The notes under the pieces were generated by a model that saw only the letters and a list, made by a program, of their open reading frames with translations, was not told where the DNA came from and ran no database searches. Both the position numbers and the translations under genes were made by a program. From positions 1 through 64,000 of the forward strand of contig NZ_BMHT01000007.1 of assembly GCF_014641455.1 (NCBI RefSeq): a DNA stretch of 64,000 nucleotides, read 5' to 3'. This document shows positions 7,850 to 15,498 of this stretch, in pieces. Each line of letters starts with the position of its first letter. Position 1 is the stretch's first letter. This stretch comes from Hymenobacter cavernae. GTDB lineage: Bacteria > Bacteroidota > Bacteroidia > Cytophagales > Hymenobacteraceae.

Positions 7850-9355
7850 CTAGGCTGTCGCTGGTTGCGCCGTCGTTTTATCGAAAGGTGCCGACTCCTT
7901 CGTTGCACCGCGTGAGAAGGAGATAATAGCACCTAACAGCACTAAGCCGCTCATTACTAAGTAAGCGTAATGCATGCCAAGTACCTGCGCTTCCACGTTT
8001 TCTGGGGCTAGGTTGTGTGTCAGGGCGTAGCGGTTGCGGGTGCTGTACCACACCGCGGCCGCCACGGCAATGCCCACCACAAAACCTAGGTTGCGCATAA
8101 AAGCTAGCAAGCTGCTTGCCACGCCGCGCTGCGCCAAGGGTGCGGCATTCAGGGCGCTGCTGCTGTTAGGCGACTGAAACAAGCCGAAGCCGGCACTAAT
8201 TAGAGCGCTGCGCCACACCACGTTTTGCCAGCCCCAATCGGGCTGCAGACGCGAGAACATGAAGTAGCCAAAAGCAGCCAGCAGCAGGCCGCTGGTCGAA
8301 ATCCATCGGGCGTTGATTTTGTCTGACAAATAGCCGCCGAGTGGAGCTACCATGCTAAGTGTCAGCGGGCCGGCTAGCAACACTATTCCGGCGCGTTGGG
8401 GGGTGAAGTGCAGAAGCTGTTGGAGGAAGAACGGGATGATGAACAAGTTGGCACCCGAAGCCACAAAGCCTAGGAGCGCGGCGAATATGGCTGCCGTGTA
8501 CGGATAAACGCGGAATAGCTCCAGCCGCAGCATGGGCTCTTTAACCCGTGCTTCCCAAAAAAGAAAGGCCGCGAGCAGCACAACACCGCTTCCGACTAAC
8601 CCCAGCACCAGCGGATGATCCCAACCGTACTGCGGCTCGGGGCCGAAATCCAGGCCAACAAGCAGCGTCACGACACCTACCAGGAAAAGGCCAGCGCCCA
8701 CAAGGTCGAAGGCTTGGTTGGGCTGTTTGGTGCTTGGGGGCAGCACCGTCCAGGCGCGCCAGATGCCGATTAGGCCAATTGGTACATTCACGAAAAAGAT
8801 ACTCGACCAGCCAAAGCGACCTAGGAGTAACCCGCCAATAACAGGCCCTGCACTGCTGCCCGCTGCCACGATGGTCCCGATCAGACCTAGGGCCCGACCG
8901 CGCTCCTGCGGAATGAAGGTGTCGCTGATGATGGCGGGCGCGATGGCAAAAATCATGGAGGCACCTAGCCCCTGAATAACCCGGAAGCAGACCAACGACC
9001 AGTTGTTCCAGGCTAGACCGCACAGCAAGGAGCCGCCCACGAACACGGCAAAACCGGTGATGTACAGCTGCCGACGCCCTACTAAGTCCGATAACTTGCC
9101 CATAATCAACAAGGTGCTCGTAGTGGCCAGCAGGTAGCTGAGCACGATCCACTCAACACTGTCGCCGGCTTGCAGCTCCCGCCGGATGGTGGGCAGGGCA
9201 ATGTTGACGATGCTGCTATCGAGCGTGGCCATGAACGTGCCGAAGGCTAGGGTGCCTAGCACCATCCATTTGTTAGGCGCCGAGGTAGGAGGGGAGGCAG
9301 GGGTTTCGGGCACTGGTAAGAGCAAGAATAGTTGGGGATGAAAACGCACGGTCAT
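7850..9355 (-). CDS. DHA2-family MFS drug exporter (EmrB/QacA type)
   Basis: This is a 14-helix major facilitator of about 470-501 residues. The first helix carries TLDSSIVNIALPTIRREL, the DHA2 signature. GKLSDLVGRRQLY (motif A) follows helix 2, and GSSAGPVIGGLLLGRFGW is antiporter motif C. DHA2 proteins export drugs or metabolites using the proton gradient; the substrate is unknown. The start is uncertain: the ATG at 9355 lies inside a long inverted repeat (9349-9447). The true start may be this repeat-supplied ATG or a later codon, for instance the Met before VLGTLAFG (9265), which would give 471 residues with no lost helix. No dedicated regulator or membrane-fusion partner is adjacent. Confidence 0.9.
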   Translation of the reverse strand: MTVRFHPQLFLLLPVPETPASPPTSAPNKWMVLGTLAFGTFMATLDSSIVNIALPTIRRELQAGDSVEWIVLSYLLATTSTLLIMGKLSDLVGRRQLYITGFAVFVGGSLLCGLAWNNWSLVCFRVIQGLGASMIFAIAPAIISDTFIPQERGRALGLIGTIVAAGSSAGPVIGGLLLGRFGWSSIFFVNVPIGLIGIWRAWTVLPPSTKQPNQAFDLVGAGLFLVGVVTLLVGLDFGPEPQYGWDHPLVLGLVGSGVVLLAAFLFWEARVKEPMLRLELFRVYPYTAAIFAALLGFVASGANLFIIPFFLQQLLHFTPQRAGIVLLAGPLTLSMVAPLGGYLSDKINARWISTSGLLLAAFGYFMFSRLQPDWGWQNVVWRSALISAGFGLFQSPNSSSALNAAPLAQRGVASSLLAFMRNLGFVVGIAVAAAVWYSTRNRYALTHNLAPENVEAQVLGMHYAYLVMSGLVLLGAIISFSRGATKESAPFDKTTAQPATA

Positions 9356-9447
9356 CCTGACGAAGAAAGGACCTAGGGCCAGTTGAACGAGTCGTTGTTA
9401 CGAAGTTGCTCAACTGGCCCTAGGTCCTTCCTTCGTTAGGATGACCG
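9349..9447. repeat. intergenic inverted repeat, GTCATCCTGACGAAG family
   Basis: Arms of about 42 bp with a few mismatches (GGTCATCCTGACGAAG... and complement) enclose a short loop. The arms contain GGACCTAGGGCC. The same family, with GAAGGACCT in the arm, occurs at 34463-34564 and 59340-59445. The left end overlaps the assigned start codon of the MFS gene. Confidence 0.85.
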
Positions 9448-9467
9448 TCAGTACGGGTAAAACCTAG

Positions 9468-9914
9468 CTAGAGTAGCTGCGCCGCGTGATTTTTTGTGTC
9501 TACTTTCTCGATGATCTTCTCGATAACGCCTTGTTCGTCAATCAGGAAGGTGGTGCGCATAGTGCCCATGTACTTGCGGCCGTACATTGATTTCTCCTGC
9601 CAAACGCCGTAGGCTTCCACAATCTTTTTATCGGTATCGACCAGCAGCGGGAAAGGCAGCTCGTACTTGAGCGCAAACTTCTTGTGCGACTTTTCACCGT
9701 CGACGCTCACGCCGAGTACTTGTACGTTCTTGGCGGTCAGCTCTTCGCGGTGGTCGCGCAGGTTGCAGGCTTGGGCGGTGCAGCCGGGCGTGTCGTCTTT
9801 GGGATAGAAATAGAGCGCTATTTTCTGGCCGCGCAGATCGGCGAGGCGGATCAGGTTACCATCTTGGTCTAGGGCTTCAAAGTCGGGAGCGGGGTTGCCG
9901 GCGTGGAGTTGCAT
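9468..9914 (-). CDS. bcp: thioredoxin-dependent thiol peroxidase (Bcp/PrxQ)
   Basis: The 148-residue product is an AhpC/TSA-fold peroxiredoxin that reduces hydrogen and organic peroxides using thioredoxin. It contains the Bcp-type active site YPKDDTPGCTAQACNLRD, with the peroxidatic Cys in GCT and a second Cys five residues on that could resolve it, as in atypical two-Cys PrxQ enzymes. An upstream ATG (9959) is open, but the start before QLHAGNPAPDF matches the family length. A perfect -7 box lies about 54 bp upstream. Confidence 0.94.
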   Translation of the reverse strand: MQLHAGNPAPDFEALDQDGNLIRLADLRGQKIALYFYPKDDTPGCTAQACNLRDHREELTAKNVQVLGVSVDGEKSHKKFALKYELPFPLLVDTDKKIVEAYGVWQEKSMYGRKYMGTMRTTFLIDEQGVIEKIIEKVDTKNHAAQLL

Positions 9915-9967
9915 AAAGGGAAGGTAGCGCGGGCTTGTGCTTCGCGTATTGTTGAACAAAGTGGGCG

Positions 9968-9975
9968 CAAAGCTA
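9968..9975 (-). promoter_or_regulatory. -7 box (TAGCTTTG) for bcp
   Basis: TAGCTTTG on the minus strand fits TAnnTTTG exactly and lies upstream of the chosen bcp start, giving a leader of about 45-50 nt. No clear -33 element was seen. Confidence 0.5.
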
Positions 9976-9983
9976 ACGCCCGT

Positions 9984-10082
9984 TTGTCATTCCGAGTAGC
10001 GCGAGAAATCTGGGCTACAACCTAGGTTGGCTAACCCAGATTCCTCGTCTCTGCTTGATGCGCAGAATGCTCGGAATGACAA
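9984..10082. repeat. intergenic inverted repeat, GTCATTCCGAG family
   Basis: Outer arms TTGTCATTCCGAG and complement enclose a second paired segment (GAAATCTGGG / CCCAGATTC) and a centre with AACCTAGGTTGG. Related copies are at 31300-31380, 53185-53306 and, in part, 61421-61460. It fills the gap between lipocalin and bcp. Confidence 0.85.
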
Positions 10083-10090
10083 CCTACAAC

Positions 10091-10648
10091 CTAGGCTTCT
10101 TCGCCTACGGGCTGACCCGTAAAAATCAGGTTCTCCACCGGGAAACCTAGGTCGTGGGCCTTGGCAATGAGCCGGTCGCGGATGGACCGCTCCAGCTGCG
10201 GCGTGCGGCTGAGCACCCACAGGTACTTGCGGCTTGGCTCACCCACCACGGCAAAGCGGTAGTTGGGGTCAAGCTCCAGAATCCAGTAGTCGCCCTCAAA
10301 AGGCCAGAAAAAGCTGACTTTCAGCTTGGCATTCGTTTGTTTATCAACGACGCGGGCCACGCCTTTGACGGTGTCTGCCGGGCCGTTTACATCGCCCTTG
10401 TGGCAGGTGTTGAACACGTCCACCTTGCCATCGGGTCGCAGGCGGTACGAAGCCGTAACATGCTCGCAATTCTTCTCAAACCGCGCGGGCAGACGGGCAA
10501 TTTCGTACCACACGCCCATGTAGCGCTTCAAATCAACGTGCGGCACCACCGGCAGCGCAGCCCGACGGGCTTTCGAGTAAATCAGAGCGGAAGTAGCAAC
10601 TACAGCCGTAGCAGCGGCAGCAACCAGAACGGGACGGCGAGGTTTCAT
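10091..10648 (-). CDS. Blc-type bacterial lipocalin
   Basis: The 185-residue protein carries the lipocalin signature (G45-x-W47 in YMGVWYEIARLP) and the rest of the Blc pattern: CEHVTASYRL, KVSFFWPFEGDYWILELD, and LWVLSRTP near the end. Bacterial lipocalins bind hydrophobic ligands such as lysophospholipids in the envelope. Most are lipoproteins, but the N-terminus here (about 6-24) is a plain hydrophobic segment without a lipobox Cys, so it may be membrane-anchored or cleaved by signal peptidase I. It stands alone between repeats. Confidence 0.9.
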   Translation of the reverse strand: MKPRRPVLVAAAATAVVATSALIYSKARRAALPVVPHVDLKRYMGVWYEIARLPARFEKNCEHVTASYRLRPDGKVDVFNTCHKGDVNGPADTVKGVARVVDKQTNAKLKVSFFWPFEGDYWILELDPNYRFAVVGEPSRKYLWVLSRTPQLERSIRDRLIAKAHDLGFPVENLIFTGQPVGEEA

Positions 10649-10713
10649 AGGGCAAATAGTGGATGTACGCGCTTATACGAGATAAGCTCAACTCTTGCCA
10701 TAATTTAAGTTGT

Positions 10714-10840
10714 CTGTCGTCCTGAGCTTGCCAAGGACTTCCCTCTGATCAGCGAAAAGCTTTATTTCAAACACAAAGCTCTTAATTAACTGCTTAGGTT
10801 CATTAAGAGCTTTGTGTTTAGAAAGGCTCTTGGGCAGTCA
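10714..10840. repeat. partial copy of the CCTCCCTCTGATTAGCGAAAAGC repeat
   Basis: The left part (GTCGTCCTGAGC..., CCCTCTGATCAGCGAAAAGC) matches the longer repeats at 45961-46188 and 63202-63401. An internal perfect 18-bp inverted repeat (10769-10786 with 10802-10819) forms its core. The right end lacks the matching outer arm, so the copy looks truncated or overwritten by the repeat at 10841. Confidence 0.65.
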
Positions 10841-10965
10841 AGGCGCGGGTGCCGTAGGAACGCGCCACGGCGCGTTCGTCGTTGAACGATGCCGCTTCGC
10901 ACCTCCTGCGCACACGTCGCCCAGACCAGAACGCGCCGTGGCGCGTTCCTACGGCACCCGCGCCT
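10841..10965. repeat. GGAACGCGCC inverted repeat with 37-bp perfect arms
   Basis: The arms (10841-10877 and 10929-10965) are perfectly complementary over 37 bp and contain GTAGGAACGCGCCACGGCGC, itself nearly palindromic. The loop includes GTCGTTGAACGATG. Further copies are at 25363-25481, 26587-26698 and 61316-61630. It abuts the stop codon of the M23 peptidase gene and would form a strong hairpin in its mRNA. Confidence 0.88.
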
Positions 10966-13020
10966 TTAAATCCTGAACCGCAGCACTTTCTTATTGCCGG
11001 CCTGGTCAGTGAGGTGCAACTCGGCGTCGCCGGCCAGCGGCACGGTGTGGTCCTGCTTATCGGTGAAGAGCGTCGCGTTCTTGTATTCGTAGCGGAGCAT
11101 GCGCCATTGCCCGTTCACCAGCAAGCGGTAGCTCGCCAGCCCCGAAAGGTTGTCGCCGACCACAAACGTGACACCCGCCGCCGATTTGCTCACCAACCGC
11201 GCCGAGGGCGGAATGGTATCGGTGAGAATGCGGAACGAGCCGAAGGTTTTGATCGGGGCCGTAATTTGGTTGCCGTCCCACTTGCCGCCCTGGTAGATGC
11301 GGCCGCCGCGTGCATTGATCATGTACACGGCCGAGCGTTCTTTGTCTACGATTTCCTCGTTGGGTTTCAACGTCATACGCAGCGCCTCAAACAGCGGCGT
11401 GCGCGTGCTCTGGATCGTCCAGAGGCCTTCCTTGTAGCTGGTTTGCAGATACAGCGTGTCGAAGAGCGTGCGCGGTCCGAAAGCTAGGTTCAGCACATTG
11501 TTGGAGAAGGCAAACTCCTGCCCGGCCGGTATCATCGCTTGCCGATTGAAGCGTTGCGCCACGCGGCCGAAGCGTAAGGAATCGGGTAAGCCAGCGCGTA
11601 AATCGTAGAGGTACACGTTCTGACTCTGCACGGTGTAGCTAGGTTTTACCTCCAGCCGCCGACCGTCGCGCAGCAGTGTCAGGTTGCCACTTTGGCGTGT
11701 CGTGTCGGGGTCAGCTGCGAAAACCTTCAGAATGTTGCGCGTAATCTCGTAGCGTAGAGCCGGTTGGCGCACCGCCGCGCTGCGGGTTTTGTAATATGTC
11801 GGCTGCTGCCCACGGAGCACAAAGCGCAGCGGTGTGCTGTTGCCGTAAGAGTCGAGCAAGTTGACTTCCACGGCGTACAGCTTGCCATCTTCTACCCGCA
11901 GCTTGCCTTTCGTGAGGCCGGTGGTGTAGATCGGCAGGGTATTGCCATCGTCCACGAACAGCTTTTCCAGCGTCCGGCCATTGGTGTGCTGCCACTCGTA
12001 GTCGACATGGTCGGAAATCGTGCGCGTGTCGCTAAATGGCACACCATCAATCACATACTGATACGTCGGTTGGCCGTTCACGCGCACTTCCACGCGCTGC
12101 AAGCCGTTGCGGTTCCAGGCCGTGTCGAAGCGGTCGAAGCCCTGCACCTGCAAGCCAATCGTGCCGAAGCAGTTAATGGTATCGGGCCAGATAACCGGTA
12201 CGCCCGGCCCCACGGCTTGCTTGGGCGTCAATACGGCCTTGTCGAAGCGGCCATTCACCCGCGCATCAATGCTGAGCGGCTCGACGGCAAAAGCCTGAAT
12301 AGTAGGCGCTACGTGGTCCTGAATTTCGTCGAAGCCGCCCCACTGCAAGGGGTTGAGCTGCGCGTCGTGGGCGTCGCGCACTTCCCAATGTAGGTGCGGC
12401 CCGCCCGAGCCACCCGTGTTACCTGATAAGGCAACCAGGTCGCCGCGTTTTATCGGGAACTGGTCTTTGGAAAAGAACAGCTCCAATTCGAAGGTTTGCT
12501 TCTCATATTGCTTCTGCCGCATCTGATCGGCCACCGGACCTAGGAAGCGGTTGAGGTGACCGTACACCGTCGTCAGCCCATTCGGGTGTGTGATATACAG
12601 CACGTTACCGTAGCCGAAGCTCGACTGCTTCATGCGCGAAATGTAGCCATCAGCGGCCGCATACACCGGCAAATCCACCCGACCGTCGGTCTTGATGTCG
12701 AGGCCGCCGTGGAAGTGGTTGGGGCGCAGCTCACCCATGCTGCCAGCCAGGTAGTTCGGCTTGCCCGGCTTAATGGGAAACAGGAAGTAGCCCTTCTCCA
12801 CGTTGGGGTGCGTGGGTGGGCCAGCTTCTTGCCCCGCAGTGCCGGCGCCGCCAGACCTAGCCTTACTAGCCTTAGTGAGGTCCTCCGGTGGTTCCTGGGC
12901 GCCAAAAGGTACGGGGCGCAGGCCAGTCGTGGTGAAGAGCAGCATGGCGCCCACGGCTAGCTTATTCAGGGAAAGAACTCGTACGCGAACTGACAAAAGC
13001 AACTTATTTAACCGCAACAT
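10966..13020 (-). CDS. M23-family (LytM-like) metallopeptidase
   Basis: The protein (684 residues) has an N-terminal hydrophobic segment and then an M23 peptidase domain at about 85-225. The zinc site is visible as HFHGGLD (HxxxD) and the HLHW motif in GGSGGPHLHWEVRD, with GYGNVLYITHPNGLTTVYGHL between them. M23 enzymes cut peptidoglycan cross-links. The long C-terminal part is beta-rich, of a kind common in large Bacteroidota M23 proteins, and may bind wall or scaffold. The ATG at 13020 is preferred over 13041; it overlaps the last 17 bp of the FAH-family gene upstream, so the two are probably co-transcribed. Confidence 0.88.
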   Translation of the reverse strand: MLRLNKLLLSVRVRVLSLNKLAVGAMLLFTTTGLRPVPFGAQEPPEDLTKASKARSGGAGTAGQEAGPPTHPNVEKGYFLFPIKPGKPNYLAGSMGELRPNHFHGGLDIKTDGRVDLPVYAAADGYISRMKQSSFGYGNVLYITHPNGLTTVYGHLNRFLGPVADQMRQKQYEKQTFELELFFSKDQFPIKRGDLVALSGNTGGSGGPHLHWEVRDAHDAQLNPLQWGGFDEIQDHVAPTIQAFAVEPLSIDARVNGRFDKAVLTPKQAVGPGVPVIWPDTINCFGTIGLQVQGFDRFDTAWNRNGLQRVEVRVNGQPTYQYVIDGVPFSDTRTISDHVDYEWQHTNGRTLEKLFVDDGNTLPIYTTGLTKGKLRVEDGKLYAVEVNLLDSYGNSTPLRFVLRGQQPTYYKTRSAAVRQPALRYEITRNILKVFAADPDTTRQSGNLTLLRDGRRLEVKPSYTVQSQNVYLYDLRAGLPDSLRFGRVAQRFNRQAMIPAGQEFAFSNNVLNLAFGPRTLFDTLYLQTSYKEGLWTIQSTRTPLFEALRMTLKPNEEIVDKERSAVYMINARGGRIYQGGKWDGNQITAPIKTFGSFRILTDTIPPSARLVSKSAAGVTFVVGDNLSGLASYRLLVNGQWRMLRYEYKNATLFTDKQDHTVPLAGDAELHLTDQAGNKKVLRFRI

Positions 13021-13618
13021 CCAACAACTTCTCGTCCTCAATATACCCCGTCAACTGGTCGCCAATCTGAACCGGACCCACGCCGCTGGGTGTGCCCGTA
13101 AAAATTAAATCGCCCATTTTCAGCGTGATAAAACGCGAAATGTACGAGATAATTGCCGCGAACGGGTGCAGCATCAGGCTGGAGTTGCCCTGCTGGCGCA
13201 CCTGCCCGTTCACCTCTAGCCGGAAGTTAATGTTACCTAGGTCCGCGAAATCAGAAACAGGCTTGAAGGTGGTAGAGAGCGGGGCTGAGCCGTCGAAGCC
13301 TTTGGCCAGCTCCCACGGTAAACCCTTGCCTTTGAGCTTACTTTGCAGGTCGCGGGCCGTGAAATCGATACCCAGGCCGATGGCGTCGAAGTAGGTGTGC
13401 GCAAACTTCTCCTCGATGTTCTTGCCGTTCTTGCTGATGCGCAATACCAGCTCGATTTCGTGGTGAATATCCTGCGAAAAATCGGGGTAGAAGAACGGCT
13501 GGTTGCGTTGCAGCAGCGCCGTATCGGGCTTGGCGAAGATGACGGGCGCGTCAGGCGTTTCGTTCTGAAGTTCGGCAATGTGTTCGGCGTAGTTGCGGCC
13601 GATGCAGAGTATTTTCAT
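13004..13618 (-). CDS. fumarylacetoacetate hydrolase-family protein
   Basis: The 204-residue product matches the short FAH family (YcgM/FAHD1 type): MKILCIGRNYAEHIAEL at the start, IFAKPDTALL, HHEIELVLRI with the metal-binding Glu pair, GLGIDFTARDLQ, LPWELAKGFDGSAP, and GDLIFTGTPSGVGP near the end. These enzymes hydrolyse or decarboxylate acylpyruvates and oxaloacetate. The exact substrate is not predictable. It overlaps the M23 gene by 17 bp. Confidence 0.92.
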   Translation of the reverse strand: MKILCIGRNYAEHIAELQNETPDAPVIFAKPDTALLQRNQPFFYPDFSQDIHHEIELVLRISKNGKNIEEKFAHTYFDAIGLGIDFTARDLQSKLKGKGLPWELAKGFDGSAPLSTTFKPVSDFADLGNINFRLEVNGQVRQQGNSSLMLHPFAAIISYISRFITLKMGDLIFTGTPSGVGPVQIGDQLTGYIEDEKLLDVAVK

Positions 13619-13626
13619 CTGATGAG

Positions 13627-13747
13627 TTTCGTGCTTAGTGCTTGGTGCTTAGTGCCTAGGCTTTGAGCAGGGTGTTTAGAAGCCACTACAGAGAAATTCC
13701 TGCGTTCTATCATTCTAAGCACTAACCACCAAGCACTAAGCACTAAA
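13627..13747. repeat. GTGCTTAGTGC inverted repeat
   Basis: Within the 339-bp gap 13619-13957, arms of about 33 bp built from GTGCTTAGTGCTTGGTGC pair with only a few mismatches. The arm itself is a short internal tandem repeat (GTGCTTAGT / GCTTGGT / GTGCTTAGT). It is the only copy of this family in the window. In the rest of the gap (13748-13957) I see nothing certain. Confidence 0.75.
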
Positions 13748-13957
13748 CTGCCGCCAAAGTAACGGTTAATTCGCGGCCTGAAAAGGTAAAAACCTGGCCT
13801 ACGCGTGCTACTTCCATGCGGTTGCCGGGATTGGCATATAGGAAATTAAACATTTTACCCAGCGCTCGTCGTATAGCTTATTAGCGCTAGGCTAGGGTGC
13901 TTTGGATTAGAATCGACCTAGCTCTGGCGACATCTCTCCAAAGTCTTTCTCCTCACT

Positions 13958-14749
13958 ATGTTCAAGAAAATCCTCTTAGCCAGCTCCTTACTGATTGCCG
14001 CTGGCTGTACTACCGTTCCCATCACCGGCCGTCGTCAGCTCAGCTTAGTCTCTGATAGCGAAATGCTGACGCTCAGCACGCAGGAATACCAGAAAACGCT
14101 GAGCGAAAGCAAGCTCTCCTCCAACGCCACTCAGACGGCCATGGTGAAGCGGGTGGGCCAACGTATTCAGCACGCCGTGGAAGAATACATGGCGCAAACC
14201 AACAATAGCAGCCAGCTCGCCGGCTACCAGTGGGAATTTAACCTCGTGGAAGACAAGCAGGTGAATGCCTGGTGCATGCCCGGCGGCAAAGTGGTGGTGT
14301 ACACGGGCATTCTCCCGATTACGCAGGACGAGAATGGCTTGGCTGTAGTACTCGGCCACGAAATTTCGCACGCGGTAGCCAAGCACGGCAGCGAGCGAAT
14401 GAGCGATCAGCTTATTGCGCAGTACGGTGGCGCAGCGTTGCAAACCGTGACGGGCGCTAATCCATCAGTAGCCGGCAACATGCTCATGACGGCTGTAGGC
14501 GCCGGCTCGCAGCTAGGTTTGTTGCATTTTAGCCGCCAGCAGGAAAGCGAGGCCGACCACCTAGGTCTGATTTTCATGGCAATGGCCGGCTACAATCCGC
14601 AGACCGCTGTTTCATTCTGGCAGCGCATGGCGGCTCAGAGCCAGGGCGGCACGCCGGCCTTCCTTTCCGATCACCCCGCTGACGCCCAGCGTATTGCCGA
14701 CATTCAGCGCTTGATGCCGGAAGCGCAGAAATACTACAAGGCCCGCTAG
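13958..14749 (+). CDS. M48-family metalloprotease lipoprotein
   Basis: The 263-residue product has a lipoprotein signal (lipobox IAAGC, Cys17). It is followed by an M48 peptidase domain with HExxH at 134-138 (HEISH) and the third zinc ligand in ESEAD (196-200). GRRQLSLVS after the Cys is typical of the periplasmic M48 lipoproteases (LoiP/BepA-like) that handle misfolded outer-membrane proteins. It heads a small envelope run with the lipoprotein and small peptide that follow. Confidence 0.92.
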   Translation: MFKKILLASSLLIAAGCTTVPITGRRQLSLVSDSEMLTLSTQEYQKTLSESKLSSNATQTAMVKRVGQRIQHAVEEYMAQTNNSSQLAGYQWEFNLVEDKQVNAWCMPGGKVVVYTGILPITQDENGLAVVLGHEISHAVAKHGSERMSDQLIAQYGGAALQTVTGANPSVAGNMLMTAVGAGSQLGLLHFSRQQESEADHLGLIFMAMAGYNPQTAVSFWQRMAAQSQGGTPAFLSDHPADAQRIADIQRLMPEAQKYYKAR

Positions 14750-14775
14750 TGGACCTTGTTCTTTGTAGAACGCTG

Positions 14776-15348
14776 ATGAAAATCTCTAACTCCGTAGCGC
14801 GCTTTGTACTGCTTGCCGGCCTAGGTTTGGGAGGGCTGCTCACGGCCTGCGAAACCAGCAAGCACGGCTTCCCCGAGAAAAGCATGCCCGCCGAAGACCC
14901 GGATGCTGCTGCGAACCAGCGCAAGCGCGAAGCCGTGAGCAAGCAGGTCGCCACCATCAACGAGGGCAAAGTGGAATACCTAGTGCCGCGCAATCAGCTG
15001 GCTACGGCCTTCATCCGGCTGTTCGGCGATGGGACGGTGGTCGATAAAACGTCGATTCAGAAGGTGCAGGAAAGCAAGAAAGACAAGCCCATGTACTACC
15101 TGGTGGGCGTGGGACTGCGCAACGGCATGTACCGGGCCATGGCGCTGCCGCTGCAATCGTCTTCCGACAACAGCTTGTACCTGAGTTCCAACGCCGAACG
15201 TTATATCCTGACTAGTGTGGGCTGTCCGTTTTGTTCGTTTTCCTTTGAGAAGAACCGTATCGTCGGGACAAACTGCGAGGAAAACAGCGGCGGCAGTCGT
15301 TGCGATTTAGTCGTGAAAGAGTACAACGAATTTTTCCTCCGCCAATGA
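14776..15348 (+). CDS. putative lipoprotein of unknown function
   Basis: The 190-residue product starts with a lipoprotein signal (GLGGLLTAC, lipobox LTAC, Cys at about 25). An earlier ATG at 14749 overlaps the upstream stop, but the ATG at 14776 puts the signal peptide correctly. The mature part shows no family I recognise. It has a cluster of cysteines near the end (VGCPFCSFSF, TNCEEN, GSRCDL) that could form disulphides or bind metal. It follows the M48 protease by 26 bp and its stop overlaps the next small gene (ATGA), so an envelope role with the protease is plausible. Confidence 0.75.
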   Translation: MKISNSVARFVLLAGLGLGGLLTACETSKHGFPEKSMPAEDPDAAANQRKREAVSKQVATINEGKVEYLVPRNQLATAFIRLFGDGTVVDKTSIQKVQESKKDKPMYYLVGVGLRNGMYRAMALPLQSSSDNSLYLSSNAERYILTSVGCPFCSFSFEKNRIVGTNCEENSGGSRCDLVVKEYNEFFLRQ

Positions 15349-15449
15349 ACCGCAAATGGATTCTGCGCCTGACCCTGACGGCTCTGGCGCTGCTGCTGAC
15401 CACCGACAAGCGACGGCCCAAACCGGCAAAGCTGACCGAAGAGAAATAA
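15345..15449 (+). CDS. small 34-residue membrane peptide
   Basis: The start ATG overlaps the stop of the upstream lipoprotein gene (ATGA), and translation gives MNRKWILRLTLTALALLLTT followed by a basic tail (DKRRPKPAKLTEEK). One hydrophobic segment flanked by positive residues would suit a single-pass membrane peptide. A terminator follows its stop by one base. The coupled start, the sensible composition and the terminator support it as real. Function unknown. Confidence 0.6.
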   Translation: MNRKWILRLTLTALALLLTTDKRRPKPAKLTEEK

Positions 15450-15450
15450 C

Positions 15451-15474
15451 AAAGGCCCGCGTGAGCGGGCCTTT
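15451..15474. terminator. bidirectional terminator
   Basis: AAAGGCCCGC pairs with GCGGGCCTTT across a 4-nt loop, between the envelope run on the plus strand and mpl on the minus strand. Confidence 0.8.
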
Positions 15475-15498
15475 GCTGCGTTTAGGAAGAAACGTTGC

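Noticed and set aside
10841..10965. CRISPR-like or tRNA-like structure
   Set aside because: There is only one pair of arms, no regularly spaced repeats, and no cloverleaf. No CRISPR array or tRNA was found in the window.
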